A stretch of DNA of 64,000 nt from Desulfatibacillum aliphaticivorans DSM 15576 (GTDB lineage Bacteria > Desulfobacterota > Desulfobacteria > Desulfobacterales > Desulfatibacillaceae): contig NZ_AUCT01000013.1 of the NCBI RefSeq assembly GCF_000429905.1, forward strand, positions 62,001 to 126,000. Reading direction: 5' to 3'. A program made the position numbers and the translations under genes. Positions 17,069-25,809 of this stretch are shown here, in pieces. The stretch's first letter is position 1; each line of letters begins with the position of its first letter. The notes beneath the pieces are model-generated. The model made no database searches. It was not told the origin of the DNA and saw only the letters and a program-made list of their open reading frames with translations.

Positions 17069-18406
17069 ATGGCCCTGTTAGCTATTATGGGACGCCCCAA
17101 CGTGGGCAAATCAACCTTGTTCAACCGCATCACCAAAAGCCGCAAGGCCATGGTGGACGACAGCCCCGGCGTCACCCGGGATCGCAACTACGCAGACGCC
17201 GAGCATGACGGCGTAAAGTTTTCCGTGGTGGACACGGGCGGCTTTTCCAAAAACGACCCGGACGCCTTTGTGGATCTGATCCACTTTCAGGTGAACCAGG
17301 CCATAGAAGAGGCGGACGCCATTGCCATGGTTTTTGACGGAAAAGACGGCCCCTCCCCTTTTGACCGGGACCTGCTATCCGTGCTGCGGCCCCTGGACAA
17401 GCCGATTTTTTACCTGGTGAACAAAATCGACTCTCTGGATATGGAATATCTTATGGCCGACTTCGCCGAACTGGGCGTGGACAAGCTGCATCCCGTCTCC
17501 GGAGAGCATGGCTATGGGGTTCCCACTTTTTTGGATATGGTCGTGAAGGTGTTGCCCAAAGCCTCTCCCAAGCTGGAAGAGGATATGATCAGCATCGGCG
17601 TGGTGGGCAGGCCCAACGCGGGAAAATCCTCTCTTATAAACAAAATTCTCGGCCAGGAAAGGCTTTTGGTCAGCGACACCCCCGGCACCACCCGGGACGC
17701 CGTGGACACGGTTTGCCAGGTGAACGGAAAGCCTTACCTTTTATTGGACACTGCGGGCATCCGGCGCAAAGGCAAGGTCAAGCACAAGCTGGAAAAATTT
17801 TCCATAGTGCGGGCTTTGAAAGGCCTGGAACGTTGCGACGTGGCCCTGGTCATGCTGGACGCCACCGAGGGAATTACGGATCAGGACGTGCACATTGCGG
17901 GATATGCGGAAGAAAGAAAGTGCGGGTGCATTTTCCTGGCCAACAAGTGGGACTTGGTTAAAGACAAGGACTGGGCGTTGAAGAAGATCAAGGACGAGGT
18001 CCGCATGAACGCCAAGTTCCTTAACTACGCCCCGTTCATGACTATATCCGCCTTGACCGGCCAGCGGGTGAATAGGATATTTGAACTGGTGGATAAGGTG
18101 TACGCCCAATACACCACCCGCATTTCCACCAGCAAGCTGAACCGCATGCTGGAAAATGCCATTACACGGCACGAGCCGCCCTATCATAAAGGCCGCAGGC
18201 TCAAGTTTTATTACGCCACCCAGGTGAGCACCAAGCCGCCCACTATTGTATGTTTTGTAAACCATCCCGATGCAGTGCATTTTTCCTATAAACGTTTTTT
18301 GATCAACCATATCCGCGAGGAAACCGGCCTGGATCAAACGCCGATCCGGCTTTTATTCAGGCAGCGGGACCGCAAGGACCTGAAGGTTCTTAAAAGCGGG
18401 GGTTAA
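17069..18406 (+). CDS. der: Ribosome biogenesis GTPase Der (EngA)
   Basis: The 445-residue double GTPase is needed for maturation of the 50S ribosomal subunit. It has two tandem G domains, each with a P-loop (GRPNVGKST near residue 8; GRPNAGKSS near 180), a DTPG/DTAG G3 motif and NKxD G4 motifs (NKID, NKWD). A KH-like C-terminal domain follows, with [14 protein letters not shown]. The length matches the family. It begins a plus-strand run with an M20 peptidase and rarA. Confidence 0.97.
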
Positions 18407-18456
18407 CTGCAACATCGTCGACGGCAAACTTTTCAATTATTTTTGTCGAGGCAATC

Positions 18457-19725
18457 ATGGATTACACACAGGCCTTTGAGGCCGTGGAAGGCAATAAGGA
18501 TTATCTGGTAAAAACGCTTCAGGAGCTTCTGGCTGTTGACACCACACTGCCTCCGGGAAGCAACTACCGCCAATTTCTGGAAGTGGTCGAGCCCCATTTT
18601 TTAAACCTGGGGTTCTCCGTCAAACGAGTGACCGTTCCTGACGAGCTGGTAAAGCAAATCCCTCTGAGTCTTTCCGGCCCGCGGGAAAATCTCGTGGCCT
18701 CCCTGGACTTGCAAAAGCCCAAAGTCACGGCATACGCCCATATGGACGTGGTTCCGGCGGACGACTCCTGGACCTGCGATCCTTTCAACGGAAAGGTGGA
18801 GGACGGTAAAATCTACGGCCGTGGCGCCGTGGATATGAAAGGCTCCATCGCCTGCTTTTTGGGCGCCATGAAGGTCTTGAAGGATTTGGGAATCGAGCCG
18901 AAATTCTCCGTGGACTGCCTGTTGTGTACGGACGAGGAGATCGGGGTGTATCCCGGCGCCAGATACCTGGCTGAACAGGGATATTTTTCCAATCACATTC
19001 TTTGGCTGGAATTGGGGTATTTAAAGCCCGGCGTAATCATGGAAACCCTGGGCACGGCAGGCAACCTGCAATGCCGCATCACCGCTGTGGGCAAAAGCTG
19101 CCATTCGGGCATGAATTACCTGGGCGTCAACGCCATTGAGGAAATGATCCCCATACTCAACGAACTGGTTGAGTTGAAGAAAGAGGTTCAGGCTCGCTTG
19201 TCTCATCTGCCCGCCTTTCCCGATCCAAGAAATCCTTACGACATGTTGACCCCCATGTTCAACCTGGCCATTATAAAAGGCGGCATCAAGGAAAACATCG
19301 TGCCAGGAGTTTGCGAGTTAGCCATTAATCGCCGGTACACCGTGGACGAAAACCTGGACGAGGTCATGGAGGAAATCCGCCGGGCCGTGGCAAAGGGCCG
19401 GGAAAAATCCAGGCTGTTGGACGTGAAAACCGAGTTTATTCCAATGTATCCGCCCATGGAAATCAACCCGGAGAACCCGGCCGCGGTCAAAGCCCGGGAA
19501 GCCCGCAAGGCCGTGCACGGGGATCTGCCCATCGTGGCTGGAGGCATATCCGCCTCGTCAGACTTGGGGTTTGTGGCCCAGAACATCCCGCCTGAGGATT
19601 TGCAGGTGGCTATTCTGGGATTATTCCGGGCCGACAATATGCTGGCCCATTGCGCGGATGAATTCACTTATGTGGACGACCTTGTCGCCATGACCAAAGA
19701 AATTGTTTATTACTTGGGATTTTAG
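18457..19725 (+). CDS. M20 family metallopeptidase (ArgE/DapE-like)
   Basis: The 422-residue zinc-dependent hydrolase has the M20 motifs: the first metal ligand and catalytic Asp in AYAHMDVVPAD, the bridging region GRGAVDMKG and the catalytic glutamate pair in CTDEEIG. A dimerisation domain follows (AVGKSCHSGMNYLG onward), and the C-terminal ligand region contains AHCADEF. It probably removes an acyl group from an amino acid such as succinyl-diaminopimelate or acetylornithine, or cleaves a dipeptide; the substrate is not clear. It lies between der and rarA with an 8-bp gap to rarA. Confidence 0.82.
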   Translation: MDYTQAFEAVEGNKDYLVKTLQELLAVDTTLPPGSNYRQFLEVVEPHFLNLGFSVKRVTVPDELVKQIPLSLSGPRENLVASLDLQKPKVTAYAHMDVVPADDSWTCDPFNGKVEDGKIYGRGAVDMKGSIACFLGAMKVLKDLGIEPKFSVDCLLCTDEEIGVYPGARYLAEQGYFSNHILWLELGYLKPGVIMETLGTAGNLQCRITAVGKSCHSGMNYLGVNAIEEMIPILNELVELKKEVQARLSHLPAFPDPRNPYDMLTPMFNLAIIKGGIKENIVPGVCELAINRRYTVDENLDEVMEEIRRAVAKGREKSRLLDVKTEFIPMYPPMEINPENPAAVKAREARKAVHGDLPIVAGGISASSDLGFVAQNIPPEDLQVAILGLFRADNMLAHCADEFTYVDDLVAMTKEIVYYLGF

Positions 19726-19733
19726 GGATTTGT

Positions 19734-21059
19734 ATGTCGCTTTTTGACCGGAAAAACGCCGAACCCCTGGCCGAAAAAATGCGGCCCCGCACCCTGGACG
19801 AGTTCATAGGCCAGGAAGCCGTGGTGGGGGAAGGCGGCATCGTCCGCCGGGCCGTGGAATCGGACCATCTGTTTTCCATGATTTTCTGGGGGCCTCCGGG
19901 CTGCGGCAAGACCACCCTGGCTCGCATTATGGCCAACGCCTCCCAAAGCTATTTCATGCAGATTTCCGCGGTAGGCTCCGGCGTCAAGCAAATCCGTGAA
20001 GTGGTGGAGGAAGCCAAGGACCGCCGCAACTTCCATGCTCAAAAAAGCATCCTGTTCGTGGACGAAATCCACCGTTTTAATAAAGCCCAGCAGGACGGCT
20101 TTCTGCCCCATGTGGAAAGCGGGATTATCACGCTCATCGGGGCCACCACGGAAAATCCCAGCTTTGAGGTGATCTCGCCCTTGCTTTCCCGATGCCGGGT
20201 GGTGGTGCTAAAGCCCCTTTCCGCTGACGACATGAAAACCGTGATCCAAAACGCGGTACAGGACGAGGAAAAGGGCCTGGGCATGTACGACGTCACCCTG
20301 GAGGAGGAGGCCCTGGAAAACCTGGCCCAGGGAGCGGACGGAGACGCCCGGAAGGCATTGAACACCTTGGAGCTCGCCGTGTTTCTGGCAAGGCCGGACG
20401 AAGAAGGCAAACGCGTCGTCACCGCCGAACACGTGGCTCAGGCTTGGCAGAAAAAGCAGCTCAACTACGACAAAGGCGGAGATCAGCATTTTGACATTAT
20501 CTCCGCGCTGCATAAAAGCCTGCGCGGCAGCGACCCGGACGCGGCGGTATACTGGCTCATGCGCATGCTGTCCGCCGGGGAGGATCCCCTGTACGTGGCG
20601 CGGCGCATGGTGCGGTTTGCGTCCGAAGACGTGGGCAACGCCGATCCCCACGCCCTGGTCATCTGCATGGCCGCAGTTCAGTCCTATCAGTTTTTGGGAT
20701 CGCCGGAAGGAGAGCTGGCGCTGGTGCAGGCCTGCCTTTATCTGGCCACGGCCCCAAAAAGCAACGCCGCGTACATGGCTTTAAAAGCGGCGAAGAAAAA
20801 AATCTCCCAGACCGGCGCCAAGCCCGTGCCCATGCATATCCGCAACGCCCCCACCGGGCTTATGAAAGAGCTGGGCTACGGCGCGGAATACAAATATCCC
20901 CACGATTACGAGGGCGCCTACGTCCCCGAAGAATACATGCCCGAAGGCCTGGAAGGGACCAGCTTTTACAGGCCCACCCCCCGAGGCTACGAAAGCGTCA
21001 TCAAAAAACGCATGGACCACTGGTCGGGCATAAAAAAGAACAAGAAAAATTCGGATTAG
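19734..21059 (+). CDS. rarA: Replication-associated recombination protein A (RarA/MgsA)
   Basis: The 441-residue clamp-loader-like AAA+ ATPase acts at stalled replication forks. The N-terminal block AEKMRPRTLDEFIGQE is diagnostic. It is followed by Walker A GPPGCGKTT, Walker B LFVDEIHRFNKAQQD, sensor 1 GATTENPSFEV and the C-terminal tetramerisation region with RMVRFASEDVGNADP. The length is typical. The start is ATG at 19734. A strong bidirectional terminator follows. Confidence 0.96.
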   Translation: MSLFDRKNAEPLAEKMRPRTLDEFIGQEAVVGEGGIVRRAVESDHLFSMIFWGPPGCGKTTLARIMANASQSYFMQISAVGSGVKQIREVVEEAKDRRNFHAQKSILFVDEIHRFNKAQQDGFLPHVESGIITLIGATTENPSFEVISPLLSRCRVVVLKPLSADDMKTVIQNAVQDEEKGLGMYDVTLEEEALENLAQGADGDARKALNTLELAVFLARPDEEGKRVVTAEHVAQAWQKKQLNYDKGGDQHFDIISALHKSLRGSDPDAAVYWLMRMLSAGEDPLYVARRMVRFASEDVGNADPHALVICMAAVQSYQFLGSPEGELALVQACLYLATAPKSNAAYMALKAAKKKISQTGAKPVPMHIRNAPTGLMKELGYGAEYKYPHDYEGAYVPEEYMPEGLEGTSFYRPTPRGYESVIKKRMDHWSGIKKNKKNSD

Positions 21060-21096
21060 CACGTAGTTGTGCGGTTCCCGCGCTGAAGGAAAAAAA

Positions 21097-21148
21097 CCGG
21101 CGGAGCCGGGCTGCATTAACAGCCCTGCCCCGCCGGCATTGTTTTTTT
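21097..21148. terminator. Bidirectional rho-independent terminator
   Basis: CCGGCGG-A-GCCGGGCTG pairs with CAGCCC-TGC-CCGCCGG around a CATTAA loop. The hairpin is flanked by an A run on the left and a T run on the right. It ends rarA on the plus strand and the enoyl-CoA hydratase gene on the minus strand. Confidence 0.9.
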
Positions 21149-21175
21149 ACGCTGGGAATAGTCCCGTTTTGGAAA

Positions 21176-21958
21176 TTACTCGCCCTTAAACTCGGCTTTG
21201 CGTTTGTTGATGAAAGCATCCATGCCTTCGGCGCGGTCCTTGGTGGGGAAAACCATGGACATGGATTCGCGCTCAAAAGCCAGCCCGGCTTCCAGGGTGG
21301 TGTCGCCGGCCATTTTGATGGCCGTCTTGGAGCGGGCCACGGCGATGGGCGCCTTGGAGGCGATGGTCTTGGCGATCTTCATGACCGAGTCCATGAGTTC
21401 GTCCGCAGGATACACGTGATTGACCAGGCCCACCCGCAGGGCTTCGGCTGCATCGATCATTTCGCCGGTGAAGGTCATTTCGCTGGCGTAGCCGCGTCCG
21501 ATAAAACGAGGAGCGCGCTGGGTGCCGCCGAATCCGGGGAACAGGCCCAGGTTGACTTCGGGAAAGCCGAACTTGGCTTTTTCGGAAGCCACGCGGAAAT
21601 CGCAGGCCAGGGCAAGTTCGCAGCCGCCGCCCAGGGCGAAGCCGTTGATGGCCGCGATGACCGGCTTTTCGCACAGGTCAATGGCGTACATGGCTTTTTG
21701 GCCGTTGGCGATAAATGCTCGGAAATCCTGCAATTCCAAGGAGTTCATCTGCTTGATGTCCGCGCCCGCCACAAAGGCCTTGCCGGCGCCGGTGATGACG
21801 ATCACGCGCACGTCGTCATTTGCGCCCAGTTCGGTGACCGCGGCTTCCAGTTCGGCGATCACGTTGGAGTTCAAGGCGTTCATGGCCTGGGGCCGGTTCA
21901 TGGTGATGGTTGCTATATAATCCGCTACGGTTACTTCCAAGTCCTGGTATTCTGCCAT
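21176..21958 (-). CDS. Enoyl-CoA hydratase (crotonase family)
   Basis: The 260-residue crotonase-fold enzyme hydrates the double bond of short-chain enoyl-CoA in beta-oxidation or butyrate-type metabolism. The oxyanion-hole segments AFVAGADIKQM and NGFALGGGCELALACD are intact. The catalytic Glu pair lies in the expected places (ALGGGCELA and FPEVNLGLFPGFGG). The length matches short-chain enoyl-CoA hydratase (Crt type). A purine-rich AGGAGG lies just upstream of the ATG. The genome also has an acyl-CoA ligase (37.7 kb), consistent with fatty-acid use. Confidence 0.92.
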   Translation of the reverse strand: MAEYQDLEVTVADYIATITMNRPQAMNALNSNVIAELEAAVTELGANDDVRVIVITGAGKAFVAGADIKQMNSLELQDFRAFIANGQKAMYAIDLCEKPVIAAINGFALGGGCELALACDFRVASEKAKFGFPEVNLGLFPGFGGTQRAPRFIGRGYASEMTFTGEMIDAAEALRVGLVNHVYPADELMDSVMKIAKTIASKAPIAVARSKTAIKMAGDTTLEAGLAFERESMSMVFPTKDRAEGMDAFINKRKAEFKGE

Positions 21959-22104
21959 GTTGCGTCCTCCTGAGATGAATGTTGAATAACCCGCCCGGAC
22001 GTCCCGGGATTTTTTTCAAGTGCAATCAATTACCGGTACACCGCAGACGCCCGAGAGTCAAGAGGCGGGATGGTCTTCAAAACCCGGAAAGAGAATCAGG
22101 TAGG

Positions 22105-22938
22105 TCACATATCCTGCAGGTTTCTTATATAGCGGCCGGGGGATATTCCGGTGACGCGCTTAAACGCCCGGGTGAAGTGGCTTTGGTCCGCAAATCCAAC
22201 ATCCAAAGCCGCGTCAGCGAGGCTTGATCCCTGCTCCAGCATTTTTCTGGCCTTTTTGATTCGGTATTGAATGAGGAAATCGTGGGGGGAAATCCCGGCG
22301 TTTTCCAGGAACAGGCGCTGAAAATAAAACGGGCTCAGGCAGGCGACTCCGGCCAATTCCTTGAGCGTCAGGTTTTCGGCGTAATGCGTTTTGATGTACT
22401 CGCGAGTCCGGTTCACGGCCTGAACATGCGGGCTGATCCGGCGGAGTTCAGGCGGGTCGTTCCCGTAGCGTAAAATGGCCGTGGAAAGTATGGAAATCAG
22501 GCTGGCTTCCTTTTCCATGGTTGAACCGGATTTTTGGACCAGCGTCATGAACTCGCGAATCAGGGAGTTCAGCTCCCCGTCCTTGGCGGCCAGGCATGAA
22601 AAATAGGGCGTTTCCTGGGCCTTTTCCGAAATCTGCGAGGCAAAGGATTTCAGGGCTTCCGGTTCCACGCAGATGGTGAAATACGTGTGTTTGCCGTCCT
22701 CGGATTTGCATGCATGGGGTTCGCCCGGGTTGATCAAAAAGACGTCTTTGGGTCCGATGACCACGGATGCGCCTTTTTGGTCGATCACGCGCTTTCCCTC
22801 CAGGACAATCCCGATGGAAAAGCCGTCATGGACGTGACGCGAAAACTCGTTGGTCACGTGGAGTCCATGAACGGCCTGAATATGGGGGATGTCCTGTAAG
22901 TTGAAAAACCGGACGTTTTCCTGATTGGATCTTCTCAT
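22105..22938 (-). CDS. AraC family transcriptional regulator with cupin sensor domain
   Basis: The 277-residue protein has an N-terminal cupin-type ligand domain (FSRHVHDGFSIGIVLEG; residues about 25-100) and a C-terminal AraC double helix-turn-helix (about 175-277). The C-terminal domain includes NLTLKELAGVACLSPFYFQRLF and ADAALDVGFADQSHFTRAFK. It probably activates genes in response to a small molecule. It follows a free-standing cupin gene by 28 bp on the same strand, suggesting a shared transcript. Targets are unknown. Confidence 0.9.
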   Translation of the reverse strand: MRRSNQENVRFFNLQDIPHIQAVHGLHVTNEFSRHVHDGFSIGIVLEGKRVIDQKGASVVIGPKDVFLINPGEPHACKSEDGKHTYFTICVEPEALKSFASQISEKAQETPYFSCLAAKDGELNSLIREFMTLVQKSGSTMEKEASLISILSTAILRYGNDPPELRRISPHVQAVNRTREYIKTHYAENLTLKELAGVACLSPFYFQRLFLENAGISPHDFLIQYRIKKARKMLEQGSSLADAALDVGFADQSHFTRAFKRVTGISPGRYIRNLQDM

Positions 22939-22966
22939 GCCTTAGCCGTCTCCGCCGCGCAATTTT

Positions 22967-23359
22967 CTATAGCAGGGCCGGGAAAAACTTGGCCAGCAAA
23001 ACCAGCCCGCTTTTTCCGGCCGCGACTTTATGCTCCACGCCCTGGGGGATTACTCCCAGGCGTCCGGGATGATAGGGTGTTTCCTTGTTTTGCAGAAAAA
23101 AAACACCCTCGCCTTCGATGACTTCATGAAGCTCCCACTGGCCTTCGTGAACATGCTCCTCCAGGACGGCTTCCGGGTCGAGTTTCACTATGTGGCAGCT
23201 TAGTTTGCCTTGGGTGTCCGCTCCTTTGACAAGATGCTTTAAGTACACTCCCTGAAATATTGGGTGTTGGTTCCAAGGGATGTCTCCGGCCGCCTCTTCC
23301 TTATCTATGTAGGTTATGGCGCCGTTCGTCAAGCTGTCGGTAATTTCTTGCGTTTCCAT
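22967..23359 (-). CDS. Cupin domain protein
   Basis: The 130-residue single-domain cupin has the first metal-binding motif as EEHVHEGQWELHEVIEGEG and the second as PYHPGRLGVIPQGVEHKV, so it probably binds a divalent metal. It could act as a sugar isomerase, dioxygenase or ligand sensor. Its position upstream of the AraC/cupin regulator suggests a related ligand. AAAGGAG precedes the ATG at 23359. Confidence 0.82.
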   Translation of the reverse strand: METQEITDSLTNGAITYIDKEEAAGDIPWNQHPIFQGVYLKHLVKGADTQGKLSCHIVKLDPEAVLEEHVHEGQWELHEVIEGEGVFFLQNKETPYHPGRLGVIPQGVEHKVAAGKSGLVLLAKFFPALL

Positions 23360-23824
23360 GGGTTCTCCTTTCCTGGTTAAGCGTTATAATCCGTGCTTTC
23401 GAAAGGAGTATGGACCATGGCATGGATTCCGTATTGTAGAATCTTGCTATTTTTGCAGGATGTATAAGGAGGTGGAGAGTTAATCCTTATCCGTGAAAGG
23501 GCTCCATTGCCGTAAAGCGACCCGACAATTATTTGCTTCGTCGAAGCCGCCTTTGTTGAAAAAGCAAAGGTGGTATTTCGGCCTCAGTCAACTGTAAAGG
23601 TATTTGGTAAGCACCTGAATTCTTGGGATTTAAATATGCATTCCCACGCAAAGCATGGGAACGAGAAAAAAATGGGCGGGGAAACCCCGCCTCTACTTGG
23701 GCGCAGCAAGCGGCGCCCCTACCAATGTACAGCGAGGAATGCATGGAAGCCATGGGAATATTTCATTCCGTGTTTTCCGTGCCTTCCGTGGTTAAAAACA
23801 AACGTGGGCGCTGGTTAAAATAAA
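23360..23824. other. Long non-coding stretch with extragenic hairpins
   Basis: No convincing gene lies here. Short open frames run through several GC-rich hairpins and have no family features. The left part (23360-23480) is the cupin upstream region. The middle carries a cluster of inverted repeats, and the stretch near 23766-23812 (TCCGTGTTTTCCGTGCC and onward) is a TCCGTG-rich pattern common in deltaproteobacterial intergenic DNA. Confidence 0.5.
23641..23718. repeat. Three REP-like hairpins in a row
   Basis: Three short inverted repeats follow each other: TTCCCACGC-AAA-GCATGGGAA (23641-23661), GGCGGGG-AAA-CCCCGCC (23675-23691) and GGGCGC-N8-GCGCCC (23699-23718). Sequences of this type are dispersed extragenic palindromes in many bacteria. 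A fourth stem, CCTTTG/CAAAGG, lies just to the left near 23550-23570. Confidence 0.65.
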
Positions 23825-23860
23825 AAAGGGAGCCGCTGAATTAACTCAGGGCTCCCTTTA
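23822..23860 (-). terminator. Terminator of the PocR-domain operon
   Basis: GGGAGCC and GGCTCCC form a stem about 20 bp after the stop of the 135-residue protein gene, and on the minus strand are followed by TTTTTT. It closes the two-gene unit. Confidence 0.8.
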
Positions 23861-23879
23861 GAAAAGTCTAACAGCCGGC

Positions 23880-24287
23880 TTATTTCCTTGCGCTGGCGTA
23901 GGCCTCGGCAATGCGGGCGGCGATGTAATCCGCCTTGGCCGGGTCGGGGTCGTCGGCGTCAAAGCAATAGCCGTCCTGGCCCAAGAGGCCTTCGGGAATG
24001 AGGTCGCCCTCTTCGTCGGGATCCGTGATCATGTCTCCGTAAAAGCAGACGGAGAGCCAGCGATCCGTTGGATCGTCGTCCACCACGTCAACCATCACGT
24101 ACAAAGGCCGGTCGGTCTGGGCCGGATGTTTGGCGCGGAGCGAATAAGACACTCCGGGGCGGGCGTTAAACTCCAGTTCGGCGCTGTCCTGGCTTTCCAG
24201 AAGTTCCTTGAACTTGAGAAAGGCGCCTTTCATGCCGTTCGTGTCTTCCCATTCCTCGATGAATTTTTTCAGTTCCTGCATTATCAT
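23880..24287 (-). CDS. Acidic hypothetical protein next to PocR-domain gene
   Basis: I do not recognise this 135-residue soluble protein. It is strongly acidic (MVDVVDDDPTDRW, DPDEEGDLIPEG, FDADDPDPAKAD) and has no signal peptide or membrane segment. Its N-terminal third is helical (ELKKFIEEWEDTNGMKGAFLK style) and the middle looks like beta strands (LYVMVDVV, WLSVCFYGD). It follows the PocR-domain gene by 16 bp and shares its terminator, so the two probably work together. The first codons MIMQ give two possible starts; the second ATG has the better ribosome-binding site spacing. Confidence 0.7.
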   Translation of the reverse strand: MIMQELKKFIEEWEDTNGMKGAFLKFKELLESQDSAELEFNARPGVSYSLRAKHPAQTDRPLYVMVDVVDDDPTDRWLSVCFYGDMITDPDEEGDLIPEGLLGQDGYCFDADDPDPAKADYIAARIAEAYASARK

Positions 24288-24303
24288 CTCCTTGGAAATT
24301 GGA

Positions 24304-24798
24304 TTATTTAATAAGTTCCTTTAATCGGGATTCAATAAATTCCGCACATTCTTCGGCTTTGGTTTCCGGCATGGTCTTGATGCTGGAAATCAGTTCTTCA
24401 ATTTTATCTTCTTCCAGGCCGGTGGTCTTTTGGACCAGAAAATCCTCCACCTCGCCGTCTTCGAACAAGGCGCCGCAACCGCCGATGGTGCCCAGAAACT
24501 CATCCCCGGAGAAAATAGGCACGGAAATCTTCACCATGCCGGCGTCGCATTCGCTAACCACGGACTGATGGGTTTGCTTTGCCTGGGCCGTAAAGCTTTG
24601 GGCCGCCGTGGCGCAGATGCTGCCTAAAGCCTCGGGACATTTTTTTATTTCAGGACAAAGGTCGTTGCACCATTTGCCGGCGTGGGTTACGTGCCCGCCA
24701 TCAGGATCCGACACGGAGCAGTCCAATCCATATTTATCCTGAATCTCCCTTACAAGGGCTTCCCATTCTTCCACGCTCACAACATCCGTCAAGGTCAT
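24304..24798 (-). CDS. Stand-alone PocR ligand-binding domain protein
   Basis: The 164-residue protein consists almost entirely of a PocR domain (PF10114), a PAS-like sensory fold first described in the propanediol regulator PocR. Key features are the N-terminal KYGLDCSVSDPDGGHVT, a cysteine-rich stretch (CNDLCPEIKKCPEALGSIC) that may bind a metal or redox cofactor, and IFSGDEFLGTIGGCGALF. No DNA-binding or kinase output domain is attached. It may pass a signal to a partner, possibly the acidic protein encoded directly downstream. Confidence 0.85.
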   Translation of the reverse strand: MTLTDVVSVEEWEALVREIQDKYGLDCSVSDPDGGHVTHAGKWCNDLCPEIKKCPEALGSICATAAQSFTAQAKQTHQSVVSECDAGMVKISVPIFSGDEFLGTIGGCGALFEDGEVEDFLVQKTTGLEEDKIEELISSIKTMPETKAEECAEFIESRLKELIK

Positions 24799-25236
24799 TT
24801 TTTCTTCCTTTCGTATATGTCAGATTGCCGGCCAGACAGCATCCTCAAATTTTTATTCGCCTTCGAAGGGCAATAGAATTATATGCAACAGGGGCGCAAA
24901 CAATGCGCCTTTGCCGCTGAAATAACAAAAAGGCGCCAATGGGCTGCATCAGGCGGGCCCGCGCTCCTTGTTTGTAAAGGTCATGCCACTTTTAAAGGAA
25001 AAAGTGAACGCCCTTTCAAGGATTAAATTTGCGTTAGGAACTTAAGTGCATGTTATTGCGGGCAATATTTTTTTAGGATTTTCATGGAGCAGCTGTTTTC
25101 GCGCCGATTCCCAGGCCTTTCGGCCCTTGCAGCCGCCGGGCGGTTCGCCGGGGCCGAGGGCGCGCGTGGATTTTCCGGGGCGGCTTAAAGGGCGATTGCC
25201 AAAACGGCCTTGTTTATGGTACCCGCTTCTTTTGAA

Positions 25237-25251
25237 ATGACCACTGGTCAT
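25237..25251. promoter_or_regulatory. Perfect 15-bp palindrome
   Basis: ATGACCA-C-TGGTCAT lies about 70 bp upstream of the predicted -35 box of the CGGC/MBL operon. It could be an activator or repressor site. Confidence 0.4.
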
Positions 25252-25319
25252 ATGGGGCGGCGCCAAAATGCGGCCCCCATGGATAATGTTATGATAACCT
25301 CTTTATTTTAAATGGTTAT

Positions 25320-25348
25320 TTGATCTTGCTTCATTTAAATGATATATT
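25320..25348 (+). promoter_or_regulatory. Sigma-70 promoter of the CGGC/MBL operon
   Basis: TTGATC (25320-25325) and TATATT (25343-25348) are 17 bp apart, giving a leader of about 70 nt before the ATG at 25425. Confidence 0.6.
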
Positions 25349-25376
25349 CGGCCTGCAATTTTTCCAAGATCAGAGC

Positions 25377-25390
25377 CGTTCATTTGAACG
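25377..25390. promoter_or_regulatory. Palindromic operator candidate downstream of the promoter
   Basis: CGTTCA-TT-TGAACG is a perfect 6-2-6 palindrome about 22 bp past the predicted transcription start, a position typical of repressor sites. Confidence 0.4.
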
Positions 25391-25424
25391 AAGTGCTTGT
25401 TATATTTAGATGAAAGGATTTAAG

Positions 25425-25805
25425 ATGGAAAAGATAGGCATCATTCGTTGCGAAAAGAATGAAACAACGTGTCCGCTGGTCGGCTGCATCAAGCCCATGG
25501 CCGGCAAGGCCCAGGCGTACAAGGATTATGAAGATCCGCAACTGATGGGCGTTTTCACCTGCCGTTGTCCGGGGGATAACGTGGTTGAACTCGCCGGGAT
25601 TATGAAGAAGAAGGGGATAGAGTTCATACACTTTCCCACGTGTTTGTTTTCCACAAAAACTGAAGACGGATGGGCGTCCGAGCCCGGCGGTTTTTGCGGC
25701 AAGCTGCCTGAATTGATGAAGGCGGTGCACGAAGCCACAGGGCTTCCGGTGGTCGCGGGCACGGGGCATCTGCCAAAGGGTCATATTGTAGAGGTTGTAA
25801 AATAG
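25425..25805 (+). CDS. CGGC domain protein
   Basis: The protein of about 126 residues belongs to the CGGC-domain family (PF08821), small cytoplasmic proteins rich in conserved cysteines and histidines and proposed to bind a metal. It has CEKNETTCPLVGC, FTCRCPGDN and HFPTCLFS segments. Its exact role is unknown. The ATG at 25425 has AAAGGA at the right distance; an in-frame ATG at 25410 does not. It is followed after 4 bp by a metallo-beta-lactamase-fold gene, so the two form an operon. Confidence 0.8.
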   Translation: MEKIGIIRCEKNETTCPLVGCIKPMAGKAQAYKDYEDPQLMGVFTCRCPGDNVVELAGIMKKKGIEFIHFPTCLFSTKTEDGWASEPGGFCGKLPELMKAVHEATGLPVVAGTGHLPKGHIVEVVK

Positions 25806-25809
25806 GATT

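Larger units (their letters stand above)
24799..25424. other. 626-bp region without genes, holding control sites
   Basis: No supported gene lies here. Short open frames on either strand have no family features or ribosome-binding sites. The left end carries the PocR gene upstream region. Near 25100-25200 is a GC-rich stretch of unknown nature. The right end has a good promoter and two palindromes ahead of the CGGC-domain gene. Confidence 0.5.

Noticed and set aside
23570..23823. Overlapping short open frames between cupin and the acidic protein gene
   Set aside because: They read through REP-like hairpins and have no protein-family signal.
25042..25266. 74-codon minus-strand open frame and its plus-strand counterpart
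   Set aside because: Both come from a GC-rich intergenic stretch, lack ribosome-binding sites and show no recognisable domain.
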